A stretch of DNA of 64,000 bases from an uncultured Eubacteriales bacterium (GCA_949031345.1 CARNVA010000004.1:4603-68602), one strand, 5' to 3'. Shown: positions 33,135 to 42,723, counted from the first letter of the stretch. A program made the numbers and translations. The notes: generated by a model not told the origin, from the letters alone.

Positions 33135-36100
33135 TTAATATTGCTCAAATCCCCATTTTACAAGGTCTTCTGTTGTTATGCCTTTATTCCCTCTTGCAAG
33201 CCACGAAAGTCCATCTGGCAGCGGTTGCCCAGTATCAGTAATAATCCAAGCCGAAAAGTCACTTCCTATAAAATGCTTTTGTATGCCCTCGATTTCATAA
33301 ATTGAGTTGTTTACCACAACATTTTCTATATCCATCGCACTCCAAACAGAAGATTTTGCAAAGCAGTTGTTGACAGAGCTTTTGATATCACTGTTTACTT
33401 GACCGACAATAAGCCCTAAAAAGTCGCCGCCAACAATATCACCCATATAGCCACAAGCTGCAATTCTTATTACGCTTGCGTTTGCACAACCCAAGATGCC
33501 GCCGATGTACATTTCACCAGAAATATTACTTTTTGAAAAACTATTTTCAATTGCGATGAAGTTTTCAGTTGTAATGGTGCCATTGTAAAAGCCAATTATT
33601 CCACCCAAATTATATTCGCCAGTAATATTGCCATAGTTGAAACACCCAACAACTTTAACATCCTCGCCTCTGCCTATCATTCCACAAGAGTCATAACCAA
33701 CGATTTTTACTCCACTTCGGCAATTTTCAATCAAGCCTGTGTACGCAACTCCGACTAACGAGCCCACATTTTCATAACCATAAACATTTCCAGAAACAAT
33801 ATTTATATTTTTAAGTATTGCACTGTTGCAAAAGCCAAACAAACCGACATTTGAATAAATTTGATTTCCATAAGCATCAACCACATCAATAGTTTTTAAA
33901 TTGCTTATTAAAAAACCTTGCCCGTCATAAACGCCCTTAAAAGCACGCTGACTATTATCTGTCCCAATTGGAAGCCAAATATTGTCTAAAAGGTCAATTG
34001 GTCTTGTTTGCTTAAAGTATTTATCACCGAAAGTTTCACCATGTTTAACTCGATATGATAAATATGCCAAATCTTCAGCACTTGAAATTAAATATGGTGA
34101 GCTTTCATCGCCATTACCTTGAAAAGCCTCTGTTCTATTTAAAATCGGCAAATGCCAAGTTGTATCCCATTGTGCATAAAGTGTCAAATTTGCAGTAAGA
34201 TTGCTTATTGCACTGTTTTCAAGATAAATCTCACCACCATATTGCGAAGTTGACCAATGTTTAAAAGTATATCCCTCTTTAACAAAAGCATTATCTGCAA
34301 GCCTCACAAAGCCTGCATCATAGGTCACCGATTGAGAAGGCATGCTTCCACTGCCACCATTGCCATAAAAAATTATTGAATATGTTTTTGGCCTCCAATG
34401 AGCGTAGAGAATGCTGTCTCCTGCGATATTGTATTTTCCTGTTGTATCAACTTTTGTTCCGCCAGTCGCACTTGTCCACCAACCCTCAAAGATATATTCT
34501 CCATCTTTTGTTGGCGTTGGAATATCACCATAGACTTCATCATAAGTGACCTCTTTGGTAATTTCTTCTGCAACTTCGTTTGACGAGCTTATCAAATCAA
34601 AAGCGATTTCATAATCTATATTATTACCAATAAACTTAGCACTGATTGGTGCAAAGAAATAGAAATAAAAGACATGGCTTCCAGCACTGATATCTGAAAA
34701 TATAACACGAGTGCTTCCGCTTAAATTTTTCGTGGTCCAATATGGCTTATCGTATGAAAAGCTGTCTAATTGAGTAACTCCGAAGTCCACAGCGTAAAGG
34801 TCTTTACCCGTTTTTTGTTTAATATCAAAGCTTATAGACAAACTTATCCTAGCATCTTTGATGGCAACAAAACTTACCGAATATAAAGCGTCCCCTGCCC
34901 AAAATCCACCTTTTATCTTTCCGCCAGTTTCAGTCTTTGCTATTCCAGGGCCATAAGTCAAATTACTTATTATTTCGTTGCTTTTGAAATCAAAGTATCC
35001 GCTATTTGCGTTTAGCGTCAATTCATAATTATTTGGTTTCCAAATTGCCTTGAAAGTTTTCGTCCCATTGGCTCCTAAATAAGGGACTTTGTCTATTCTG
35101 CAAGTTCCATCAGCGTTTGCATTATAAAAATAGTTTGTATAACCAGGTTGTGTGCATTGCCAACCAACAAGACTATAGCCTCTTTTTACAGGCACAGGGA
35201 AGCTGTATGGTCTCCTTTCTATGACGCCACTTTGACTTGAAGATGAGCTATCATTATATATGCCACCATTATAATCAAGACAGAATGTATATTCTTGGAA
35301 AAGTGTTGAGATGGCTTTTGAAAGATTGAAGTGAAGCGCTGGTCGAACAGCAAGTGACTGATTTACATATTCGCCGTCCCCTTGTGCTCCATTTGGAAAA
35401 AGAAGCATGCCATACAAAGAGCTGTCAAGAAATGCCGACCTGGTCCACGAGTATGTATAAACTCCACTATTGTTTCTAGTGCCAACTGTTCCTAACAAGT
35501 CAGTTGTGCTGCCGTTGAAATTTTTTCGTTGGTTATTTGACAAACCCCACATACCAGGATGAGAGCTGCTATCACCAGTTTCTGAAATGCTAGGCAGCCA
35601 TATAAAATCATTGCTCCAGGCACTATTTAATGATTTATTTGCATAATTGTAATAGCTTCTCTTGGAAGAATTATAATAAAAACGATAAGACGTTCCATTA
35701 TAAGAGCCCGAATTTGGAATGCTTGATGACCAATTTTCATTCGAAGCAGAATATGCTACACCTATATAAGTCCTAGTATTTTGACCATACTCCTGCCATT
35801 GAACATTTGCCGGTTTAACTAAGTATTCGGTAACATTTCCGCTCACACTCGACATAGTAAACTTTGCAAAAGGGCTGTCAGTACTTTGAGAGCCTGGATT
35901 CAAAGCATTGCTTCGTGCAGCATAAGACCCACCATTATTTAAAGTAGCCGACCTTATATAACTTAGCCCATACATGTTTGATGGATTATGACTACTTGGT
36001 GCATCCTCTCTCCAATTTGCAGACCAATCTGAATATAACCCGCCATTCAACAGCCCATGATAATTACCTAAATTTTTGGTTGTAGAGCCCCAAGCTTCCT

Positions 36101-36524
36101 GCTTGCAGTTTGTAAGCCATAAAGTAATAATGGTATTGCCCGAGGTGTCTTTTGAAAGATAAACCACCTGCCAATCAAGTCCACCAAAACGAACAACAAC
36201 ATCTTGCGAAGAGGTCTTATTGTATGTCTTTGACCTTATAATTGAAGCTTTTGTTTTGGATGAGGCCATACCATCAATAGTTGCCTTATTTGAAATAGTG
36301 GTGTCGGCGCTTCCAGAAATATATTTAAGAAGGGTATTTAAATTTGTTTCTGAAAAACTGCTTCCATTATAAAGCTCATCAACCTTAACATAGGATGTTG
36401 TATCAGTTGAGGTAATAGCCTCCGTTTGCTTGATAATTCCACTATATTGAAGCCCCATAAGAAAACTGCATAAAGCAAAAAGGAGACAAGACATTGTTAC
36501 TGAAATCCTCCTCAATAATCTCAT
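33135..36524 (-). CDS. Surface protein 2: InlB B-repeat / GLUG protein
   Basis: A 1129-residue secreted protein. Signal peptide about 1-36. A large N-terminal domain (about 95-410) has VRFGGLDWQVVYL, LWLTNCKQEAW, a W-rich middle and SLAVRPALHFNL; it resembles DUF6273-like domains of gut Firmicutes surface proteins. InlB B-repeats follow (about 425-495, 670-725, 725-800) with an inserted beta domain (about 540-650). Then the GLUG region (about 820-1075) and the shared C-terminal tail with QPLPDGLSW. No LPXTG. GGAGGTGAG 4 nt before ATG. The promoter carries a G8 run with an optimal 17-bp spacing, so this copy is predicted ON. It is flanked by duplicated FAD-gene ends. Confidence 0.93.
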   Translation of the reverse strand: MRLLRRISVTMSCLLFALCSFLMGLQYSGIIKQTEAITSTDTTSYVKVDELYNGSSFSETNLNTLLKYISGSADTTISNKATIDGMASSKTKASIIRSKTYNKTSSQDVVVRFGGLDWQVVYLSKDTSGNTIITLWLTNCKQEAWGSTTKNLGNYHGLLNGGLYSDWSANWREDAPSSHNPSNMYGLSYIRSATLNNGGSYAARSNALNPGSQSTDSPFAKFTMSSVSGNVTEYLVKPANVQWQEYGQNTRTYIGVAYSASNENWSSSIPNSGSYNGTSYRFYYNSSKRSYYNYANKSLNSAWSNDFIWLPSISETGDSSSHPGMWGLSNNQRKNFNGSTTDLLGTVGTRNNSGVYTYSWTRSAFLDSSLYGMLLFPNGAQGDGEYVNQSLAVRPALHFNLSKAISTLFQEYTFCLDYNGGIYNDSSSSSQSGVIERRPYSFPVPVKRGYSLVGWQCTQPGYTNYFYNANADGTCRIDKVPYLGANGTKTFKAIWKPNNYELTLNANSGYFDFKSNEIISNLTYGPGIAKTETGGKIKGGFWAGDALYSVSFVAIKDARISLSISFDIKQKTGKDLYAVDFGVTQLDSFSYDKPYWTTKNLSGSTRVIFSDISAGSHVFYFYFFAPISAKFIGNNIDYEIAFDLISSSNEVAEEITKEVTYDEVYGDIPTPTKDGEYIFEGWWTSATGGTKVDTTGKYNIAGDSILYAHWRPKTYSIIFYGNGGSGSMPSQSVTYDAGFVRLADNAFVKEGYTFKHWSTSQYGGEIYLENSAISNLTANLTLYAQWDTTWHLPILNRTEAFQGNGDESSPYLISSAEDLAYLSYRVKHGETFGDKYFKQTRPIDLLDNIWLPIGTDNSQRAFKGVYDGQGFLISNLKTIDVVDAYGNQIYSNVGLFGFCNSAILKNINIVSGNVYGYENVGSLVGVAYTGLIENCRSGVKIVGYDSCGMIGRGEDVKVVGCFNYGNITGEYNLGGIIGFYNGTITTENFIAIENSFSKSNISGEMYIGGILGCANASVIRIAACGYMGDIVGGDFLGLIVGQVNSDIKSSVNNCFAKSSVWSAMDIENVVVNNSIYEIEGIQKHFIGSDFSAWIITDTGQPLPDGLSWLARGNKGITTEDLVKWGFEQY

Positions 36525-36675
36525 ATCTCACCTCCTTCTATTATTATGCGCATAAAGTAATATTACATTTACACAACATCTTTTTTATCAACTAATAGAA
36601 TAAAAATAAAACATAATGCTAATCCTCTTGTAAATTTTCTTTATTCATATTTTTTCGTTTAATATTTATGTCATA

Positions 36676-36704
36676 ATTTTACCCCCCCCGGTAAATTTTG
36701 TCAA
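36676..36704 (-). promoter_or_regulatory. Poly-G spacer promoter of surface gene 2
   Basis: Minus strand -35 TTGACA (36704-36699) and -10 TAAAAT (36681-36676), 17-bp spacer of which eight are an unbroken G run (C8 at 36682-36689 on the plus strand). About 145-nt leader to the ATG. Optimal spacing, so predicted active. Confidence 0.82.
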
Positions 36705-36713
36705 GTAAAATAC

Positions 36714-36743
36714 AAGAAATCTTCAAATTTTTGAAGATTTCTT
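36714..36743 (-). terminator. FAD oxidoreductase terminator
   Basis: Stem AAATCTTCAA (36718-36727) / TTGAAGATTT (36731-36740), just after the stop of the FAD gene and just upstream of the surface gene 2 promoter. Confidence 0.8.
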
Positions 36744-36756
36744 ATATATTATTTTA

Positions 36757-38157
36757 TTATATTGATTTTACTCTTTCTAAAATATCTCTTGCTGAGACAA
36801 GACCGGTGGCTGCCGCGACAACAATGTTTCCTGCCTTACCAGCACCATCTCCAATGAAATAAAGATTTTTTGTCAAACACTTAAACTTATTATCTGTTTC
36901 AATTTCATTGCTGAAGAATTTAATTTCTGGACCATACAACAGTGTCTCATCATTATTCACACCTGGGATAATCTTATCAAGTTCTTCCAGTCCCTCTAAA
37001 ATATTTTTTATAATTCTATATGGAAGCACCAGCGCAAGGTCTCCAGCAACGCAATCTTTAAGTGTTGGCTCAATGAAACCTTTGTTAAGCCTGTGCCATT
37101 CACTTCTTCTTCCACATCTTAAATCTCTCAGACACTGAATAATAGGCTTTTTGTCACCAAGAACATTGGCTATTCTTGCAATTGACTCACCAAATTGCCT
37201 TGTATTTGTCACCGGCTGAGTAAGATTAACCTTGCAAATGAAAGCGAAGTTTGAATTGTTTGATTTTACATCTTTCAATGCGTGACCGTTGACGCAAATA
37301 TAACCATAGTAATTTTCTTTTGTAACATATCCGCCAGGATTTGTGCAGAATGTCCTTATCTCATCACCATAAGTTTTTGTCTTTATAAATATAGTTGGGT
37401 CATATATGACATCAGTGATTTTTTTCAAGACTTCCTTTCTTGTCTCCACCCTAACGCCAATCTCTATGCTTTGAGAATTGTAAGGGATGTTATGCTTGTC
37501 CAAAAAGCCTTGCATCCAGCCAGCACCCGTTCTTCCAGGGGCAATTGTCACAAACTTTGCCAAAAAACTGTCATCTTTGCCAGCAAGCTTGAAGATGACT
37601 TTATTGTCATTTCCTTCATCTTCAATATCAATTACATCACAGTCTTCAAGAATTGTCACGCCTTTATTTTCTAAATATTCAGTAAAATTTTCAATGTATG
37701 ACGGAAGTTTGTCTGAGCCTAAATGTTTTTGCTTAATTAAAAGAAGTCTTGCACCTTTAAGTGTAACATTTTCTTTAATTCTTTCGCTTTCTTCGCTGCT
37801 TTTTGGATAAACTTCGGCATCCATTCCAAACTTATTAAAGATTTCTTCCGTTTCATCAATAAGTTTATAAGCCTCTTCCTGCCCCATATACTTAAACAAA
37901 TCGCTTTTTCCAAGCTTTGGAATAAAATTTAATTTACCATCTGAAAAAGTACCTGCACCGCCATAACCAGATAAAATTTGACAAGGATTGCAATTAAAAC
38001 ATTTGCCTGTCTTTTTCATAGGACAAACTCTGTTTCTTGCCCTTTTTCCCTTGTCAAGAAGACAAATCTTCAAAGCGGGATTATTTTCAATCAATTCATA
38101 AGCACAAAACAGACCTGCAGGCCCTGCGCCAACTATTACAACATCAAATTTTTCCAT
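36757..38157 (-). CDS. FAD-dependent oxidoreductase (dehydrogenase-like)
   Basis: A 466-residue flavoprotein of the type annotated as uncharacterised FAD-dependent dehydrogenase. The FAD-binding Rossmann motif is VVIVGAGPAGLFCAYEL (about 6-22); a cysteine-rich segment CPMKKTGKCFNCNPC (about 45-59) and the GYGGAGTFSDGKL stretch are typical. Further on are APGRTGAGWM and the closing FIGDGAGKAGNIVVAAATG FAD motif. Substrate unknown. GAGGATG precedes the ATG. Its 3' end, terminator and downstream promoter region exist in a second, decayed copy at 32.9-33.1 kb. Confidence 0.92.
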   Translation of the reverse strand: MEKFDVVIVGAGPAGLFCAYELIENNPALKICLLDKGKRARNRVCPMKKTGKCFNCNPCQILSGYGGAGTFSDGKLNFIPKLGKSDLFKYMGQEEAYKLIDETEEIFNKFGMDAEVYPKSSEESERIKENVTLKGARLLLIKQKHLGSDKLPSYIENFTEYLENKGVTILEDCDVIDIEDEGNDNKVIFKLAGKDDSFLAKFVTIAPGRTGAGWMQGFLDKHNIPYNSQSIEIGVRVETRKEVLKKITDVIYDPTIFIKTKTYGDEIRTFCTNPGGYVTKENYYGYICVNGHALKDVKSNNSNFAFICKVNLTQPVTNTRQFGESIARIANVLGDKKPIIQCLRDLRCGRRSEWHRLNKGFIEPTLKDCVAGDLALVLPYRIIKNILEGLEELDKIIPGVNNDETLLYGPEIKFFSNEIETDNKFKCLTKNLYFIGDGAGKAGNIVVAAATGLVSARDILERVKSI

Positions 38158-38420
38158 AACATCCTCAATTTAAATTGTATTTAAAACAACATTATTTATT
38201 ATATAACATAATCAAAAATTATCAAACTAAATTCCCACTTTAAAAAATATTATTAAAAATTGATTTTAATTTTTATTTTAAAAACATTATACAAGTATAA
38301 AAAGTCAGTTTTGAAAGAAATTTTTTACAAAATAAATTTAAACCAACTCTTAAGATAAGTCAAGATATTTTTTAAAAATTTAAAAACAAAAACCAATAAC
38401 ATTATTAGTTTATTAAAAAT

Positions 38421-38450
38421 AAAAAAGTTGCCTTAAAAAGCAACTTTTTT
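38421..38450. terminator. Bidirectional terminator
   Basis: Stem AAAAAAGTTGC/GCAACTTTTTT. It follows the frameshifted small membrane gene on the minus strand. The rest of 38158-38420 is AT-rich with nothing recognisable. Confidence 0.85.
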
Positions 38451-38464
38451 AAATACATTTATCC

Positions 38465-38760
38465 TTAACAAATAAACATTAAGCTTGCAGCCGCACTAAG
38501 CACTGTAGCATAAAGAATAATAACGATAACTACATACACAGCGAGTGAAACGAAGAAGCACCAAAGCCATCCTTTAAGGAAAGTCTTGCGTTCTAAAGAG
38601 CCGTCTTTATAAAGCAAAAGACCAATAATAAGCCCAATAAGCCCAATAAAGCCACACAAAACACCAATACCAACTTTAGAGGCCCCCCATTAGTGTTGCC
38701 TTGGTTTTGAACATTGTTTGTGTTGTTGTCACTGTATTGATTGTTGTTTTGTTCTTCCAT
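38465..38760 (-). pseudogene. Small membrane protein gene, out of frame at a G6 run
   Basis: A start at 38760 with a strong ribosome site (AAGGAGGAAGGC) opens MEEQNNNQYSDNNTNN..., an Asn/Gln-rich polar N terminus. After 24 codons a run of six G (C6 at 38683-38688) leads into a frame that stops soon. With seven G the frame would run N-G-G-A-S-K-V-G-I-G-V-L and continue as a membrane protein of about 98 residues with the loop ERKTFLKGWL, closely like the gene at 32627-32893. So it is a frameshifted gene, a phase-off allele, or an assembly error. A normal promoter and terminator flank it. Confidence 0.8.
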
Positions 38761-38837
38761 GCCTTCCTCCTTTTAAAAAGATTTAATTTTATTTCATCAT
38801 TTGCTTTATTGCAAATGCCAAAATATAAAACTAATTT

Positions 38838-38865
38838 TATTTTACAATATAATATGCAAAAGTCA
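38838..38865 (-). promoter_or_regulatory. Promoter of the frameshifted small membrane gene
   Basis: Minus strand -35 TTGACT (38865-38860), 16-bp spacer without a G run, -10 TAAAAT (38843-38838). Same box type as the poly-G promoters. Confidence 0.7.
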
Positions 38866-38884
38866 AGAATTTAATAATAATTTT

Positions 38885-39547
38885 TTATTTTTTCAACTTG
38901 TTTATCGCATCCAATCTGTCATGTGCTTTGAAAACATAATTTCCGCTGACAAGAATGTCCGCCCCAGAGTCAATAATGTCTTCCGCATTGTCAAGACCTA
39001 CACCACCGTCCACTTCAATTTTAAACTTAAAATTGTTTTGCTGCCTTAAATCATCAAGCAACTTAATTTTTTGCATAGTCTCTGGTATAAACTTTTGTCC
39101 ACTTGCCCCCGGCTCTACACCAAGCACTAAGATGACATCAAAATCATGCAAGAACATTTTTATTTCTTTAATTTCCGTTTCAGGTCTTATTGCAAGCCCT
39201 GCAAGCGCCTTATAATCTTTAATTTTTTCTAATGCCAAAACAATGTCATTTTTATTTTCAAAAGCTTCATAATGTATTGTGACAATGTTTGCCCCCGCTT
39301 TTAAATATTCATCAACAAGCTTAAGCGGCTCACTGCACATAAGATGAACATCAAGCATAGTAAGGCAATTTTGATTTATGTTGTTTGCAAGTGCACTGTC
39401 AAAATTTTTGCTTGAAACAAATATTCCATCTTTGACATCACAATGAATAAAGTCGGCAATGCCTTGCAGGCTTTTTGCATACTCAACTGTCTTTTGATAT
39501 TCTTTAATAGGGTCAGTCGATACTGACACATAAATATTTTTTTTCAT
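38885..39547 (-). CDS. rpe: Ribulose-phosphate 3-epimerase
   Basis: Interconverts ribulose 5-phosphate and xylulose 5-phosphate. The 220-residue TIM barrel has IHCDVKDGIFV (metal/catalytic Asp about 37), DVHLMCSEPL (catalytic His region), ILVLGVEPGASGQKFIPE (phosphate loop), and EVDGGVGLDNAED (second catalytic Asp), ending ILVSGNYVF. N-terminal VSVSTDPI differs from the common ISPSILSAD. Last gene of the priA-def-fmt-rlmN-rsgA-rpe block. TTAGGAG 6 nt before ATG. Confidence 0.94.
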   Translation of the reverse strand: MKKNIYVSVSTDPIKEYQKTVEYAKSLQGIADFIHCDVKDGIFVSSKNFDSALANNINQNCLTMLDVHLMCSEPLKLVDEYLKAGANIVTIHYEAFENKNDIVLALEKIKDYKALAGLAIRPETEIKEIKMFLHDFDVILVLGVEPGASGQKFIPETMQKIKLLDDLRQQNNFKFKIEVDGGVGLDNAEDIIDSGADILVSGNYVFKAHDRLDAINKLKK

Positions 39548-39769
39548 TTTTTCTCCTAATCGTTTAAATAAACCTATCTTATCCTCAATACGCCTTTCAT
39601 CTAGTTTTAGTTTAACATATTTTTCAGCTTTATTTCAAATATTTTCAATTCTCTTTGAATTATTATTTTTAAAACTTTTATTTTAAACTGCAAAAAACAA
39701 TAATTGATAAAAGATTAGAAAACAAAGTCGTTAAACCTTAATCAAGCCTCAATCACTAGGCAATTAAAA

Positions 39770-40606
39770 TCAAAATCGCCTGTTGTTTTTAAGCTCATCC
39801 AAAATCTTTAAATAGTTTTCATATCTTCTTTTGCTTATCTTTCCACTCTGCAAATCTTCAACCACACCACACTCTTTGCCACCTTCATGAAGACAAGAGC
39901 GATATTTGCACCTTGCCCTGCCATCGAGAAATTCTGGATAATAAGAAGAAAGCTCTCTCACTTCAAGCTTTGAAACATAACCAAGGTCCAAAAGTGAAAA
40001 ACCTGCCGTGTCAGCAAGATAACTTTGCCCCAGCTTAAAAAGTTTTACTATTCTTGTGGTCTGTTTTCCACGCTCGATTTTCTTTGACAGACTTCCAATC
40101 TTCTCATCACTGTCTAAAAGAGCATTGATAAGTGAAGATTTCCCAACCGCACTCTGTCCTGCAAGCACACAAAGCCCTTTAATCTCTTTGGCAAGCGGCT
40201 GGACATTTTTTGTCTTGGCACAAACCTCAACTATTTTAAAACTATGCCCATAATCTTGATAGACATCCTTTACAAATTCACCTTTTGCGAGGTCAATTTT
40301 ATTTAAAACAATTATTGGCTCAATGTCATTAAGCACACAATAAATAATCAGTTTATCAACAAGGGCAAAATCAGGTCTAGGCGAAGGTGAAAGCACAATA
40401 AAAATGCGGTCAATGTTTGCAACAGGCGGTCTGATTAAAAGATTTTTTCTTGGCAATACTTTGGTAATATTTTCACCAAACTCCACCCTGTCACCAACAA
40501 AAATGCCACCCTCTTTAGTCTTCCCACTGGGCTTTATATTATATATTTCGTTGCCACTTTCCACTGAAAACAGGTCAGCATTTTTGGTAATTACAAGTCC
40601 TTGCAC
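39770..40606 (-). CDS. rsgA: Ribosome small subunit GTPase RsgA
   Basis: A circularly permuted GTPase that helps late 30S maturation. The 278-residue protein has an OB-fold N terminus (about 1-65), then G4 NKID (about 101-104), G1 GQSAVGKSSLIN (about 153-164), G2/G3 with TTRI and DTAG, and a zinc module with C, C..., H, C (RCKYRSCLHEGGKEC, about 232-246). The start is GTG at 40606 with GGAGGAAG upstream. In many Firmicutes stp and prkC sit between rlmN and rsgA; here the 170-bp gap holds no gene. Confidence 0.95.
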   Translation of the reverse strand: MQGLVITKNADLFSVESGNEIYNIKPSGKTKEGGIFVGDRVEFGENITKVLPRKNLLIRPPVANIDRIFIVLSPSPRPDFALVDKLIIYCVLNDIEPIIVLNKIDLAKGEFVKDVYQDYGHSFKIVEVCAKTKNVQPLAKEIKGLCVLAGQSAVGKSSLINALLDSDEKIGSLSKKIERGKQTTRIVKLFKLGQSYLADTAGFSLLDLGYVSKLEVRELSSYYPEFLDGRARCKYRSCLHEGGKECGVVEDLQSGKISKRRYENYLKILDELKNNRRF

Positions 40607-40775
40607 CCTTCCTCCATGTTATACTTTTTTTAGTAATATTGTTTATATTTATAAAAAATTGTTTAAAAACAGCGAAATTATTTAAAAAAAATGCTATTTT
40701 TTCGTTTTTTTAATGAAATTTTCCTATATTTCTGTTTGTTTTTGCAAATATAAAAAAATTATCATATTGCAATTT

Positions 40776-41813
40776 TTAATTGCCCTGTTTTTTCTCTTTG
40801 ATAATCTTGTTTCGCAGTTGGCCACAAGCGCCCTCTATATCTTCACCCATAGTCCGCCTAACAGTCGCACTTGTCTTGAAGTTTTTGAGAAGGTCGGCAA
40901 ACTTATAGGCTTCCAGCCTGCTTGTTCCTTTCAAAGTGCGTTCTTTGACCTCATTGAGCGGAATAATATTGACATGTGCATTTAAGCCTCTAAGCAGCCC
41001 GCTCAATCTTTTTGCATCCTCTTCGCAGTCATTAACCCCTTTAATCAAGGTGTATTCAATATAAATCTTTCTGCCAGTTTTATCATAATAGCGTCTGCAC
41101 GCGTCAATAATCTCTTTTATCGAAAAGCGGTTTGCAATAGGCATAACCTCTCTTCTTTTCTCATCCAGCGTCGCATGAAGAGAAATGGTAAGAGAAATAT
41201 TGTAATCTTTTTCAGCCAACAGATCAATCTTATCCACCAGCCCACAGGTTGAAAGCGAAATGTTTCGCTGGCTTATATTAAGTCCGCGCGAAGAGGAAAC
41301 CAAATCAATAAATTTGCAAACATTTTCAAAATTATCAAGCGGCTCGCCACTTCCCATTAGTACAAGATTGGTGATTTTTCGGTCTTTCTCACTGCCTCCC
41401 AAATGCCTGTTGATGAGAAGCACTTGCCCCAAGATTTCTCCACTTGAAAGATTTCGCACCAGTCCATTTAAAGTCGAAGCGCAAAACTTGCAACCCATTC
41501 GACACCCAACCTGAGTTGACAGGCAAAGTGTATAACCATATTTATATTTCATAAGCACGCATTCGACAATGTTTCCGTCGCCAAATTCAACTATATATTT
41601 TCGCGTGCCATCCTTGCTTTCCAAAAATCTGTCGATTTTATAACTTGGATAATCTACGGCAATAATTTCCTTAATCGCTTTAGGCAGATTTGAAATCTCA
41701 TCCAAATTTTTTCCGCTGTGGATTGCATTAAAAATTTGTTCTGCCCTAAACTTTGGCAGACCAATCTTTGTCACATATTCGCCCATTTCGGCAAAATTTA
41801 AGTCGCTAAGCAT
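40776..41813 (-). CDS. rlmN: Dual-specificity RNA methyltransferase RlmN
   Basis: A radical SAM enzyme methylating A2503 of 23S rRNA and A37 of some tRNAs. The 345-residue protein has an N-terminal helical domain (about 1-75), the VECVLMKY.YG motif, the 4Fe-4S motif CRMGCKFC (about 107-114), the SAM-binding LVLMGSGEPLDN, NISLSTCG, and the substrate-methylated Cys in TVRRTMGEDIEGACGQL. The frame is open 9 codons further upstream, but GAGGG before the ATG at 41813 and an 8-nt overlap with the fmt end favour this start and translational coupling. Confidence 0.97.
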   Translation of the reverse strand: MLSDLNFAEMGEYVTKIGLPKFRAEQIFNAIHSGKNLDEISNLPKAIKEIIAVDYPSYKIDRFLESKDGTRKYIVEFGDGNIVECVLMKYKYGYTLCLSTQVGCRMGCKFCASTLNGLVRNLSSGEILGQVLLINRHLGGSEKDRKITNLVLMGSGEPLDNFENVCKFIDLVSSSRGLNISQRNISLSTCGLVDKIDLLAEKDYNISLTISLHATLDEKRREVMPIANRFSIKEIIDACRRYYDKTGRKIYIEYTLIKGVNDCEEDAKRLSGLLRGLNAHVNIIPLNEVKERTLKGTSRLEAYKFADLLKNFKTSATVRRTMGEDIEGACGQLRNKIIKEKKQGN

Positions 41814-42723
41814 TTTCAACCCTCTTTCCAAGCAGGTCATTATGACCGTTTAAGAAATCTCTTCCGCTTACACTCTTGCCAGATGGTGCTTTGCAGCTTA
41901 CAATCTCTACAGCACCATTCTTGCACCCTATAACAAAATGCTTTTTATTATTCAACACCTTTCCTTGCTCAACCTGAAACTCGTCACTTACATTTTCAAG
42001 TTTTTCCACCTTGATATTAAGCTGATTTAACACAAAATATGTGCCCACCTCTTCCGATAAAGCTCTGACTTTGCAAACAAGTTCATCTGCCTTGAGCGAA
42101 AAATCTAAAAGGCCGTCTTCTTTGGAAAATTTGCCCACCTTGACAGCCTTTTCATGCTGCTGAGGGGTAAATGTAATTTGCCCTTTTTGATAATTTTTCA
42201 CCACCTCTGCCACCATTTCGCCGCCAAGCTTTGCCAGCTTATCTTCAAGTTGAAGATAATATTCATTTTCGACCGCCACCTGTTTTTGCAATATTATATC
42301 CCCTGCGTCAACTTCTTGTGCCACCTTCATGATTGAAACGCCACTTTGCTTATCTCCATTTAAAATGGCACTTTGAATAGGCGAAGCGCCTCTATACTTT
42401 GGCAGCAATGACGGATGAACATTTATGCAAAGTCTATGCTCTAAAAACTCGTTTGGCAAAATTTGTCCAAAAGAAGCAACCACTGACAAATCAAAGTCAA
42501 TGGCCTTAACTTCATCCATATGCAAACGAAGTTTGTCAAAGGTTTTAACTTCAATTCCTCTTTCAAGAGCAAAAGTTTTCACCTCGGTCGGCGTCAACTT
42601 ATGCCCTCTTCCAGAAGGTCTATCTGGCTGAGTAATCACTGTGCCAACCTCAATCCCCTCTTCAAGCATTTTTTGCAGAACAATTAAAGAAAAACGCGAG
42701 CTGCCCAAAAATAATATCTTCAT
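41806..42723 (-). CDS. fmt: Methionyl-tRNA formyltransferase
   Basis: Formylates initiator Met-tRNA with 10-formyltetrahydrofolate, the product of the fhs enzyme also in this window. The 305-residue protein starts ILFLGSSRFS, with the catalytic region INVHPSLLPKYRGASPIQSAILNGD (Asn and His of SLLPKYRG) and GVSIMKV.QEVDAGDI (catalytic Asp). The C-terminal OB-like domain ends in GKSVSGRDFLNGHN. Overlaps rlmN by 8 nt. Confidence 0.97.
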   Translation of the reverse strand: MKILFLGSSRFSLIVLQKMLEEGIEVGTVITQPDRPSGRGHKLTPTEVKTFALERGIEVKTFDKLRLHMDEVKAIDFDLSVVASFGQILPNEFLEHRLCINVHPSLLPKYRGASPIQSAILNGDKQSGVSIMKVAQEVDAGDIILQKQVAVENEYYLQLEDKLAKLGGEMVAEVVKNYQKGQITFTPQQHEKAVKVGKFSKEDGLLDFSLKADELVCKVRALSEEVGTYFVLNQLNIKVEKLENVSDEFQVEQGKVLNNKKHFVIGCKNGAVEIVSCKAPSGKSVSGRDFLNGHNDLLGKRVENA

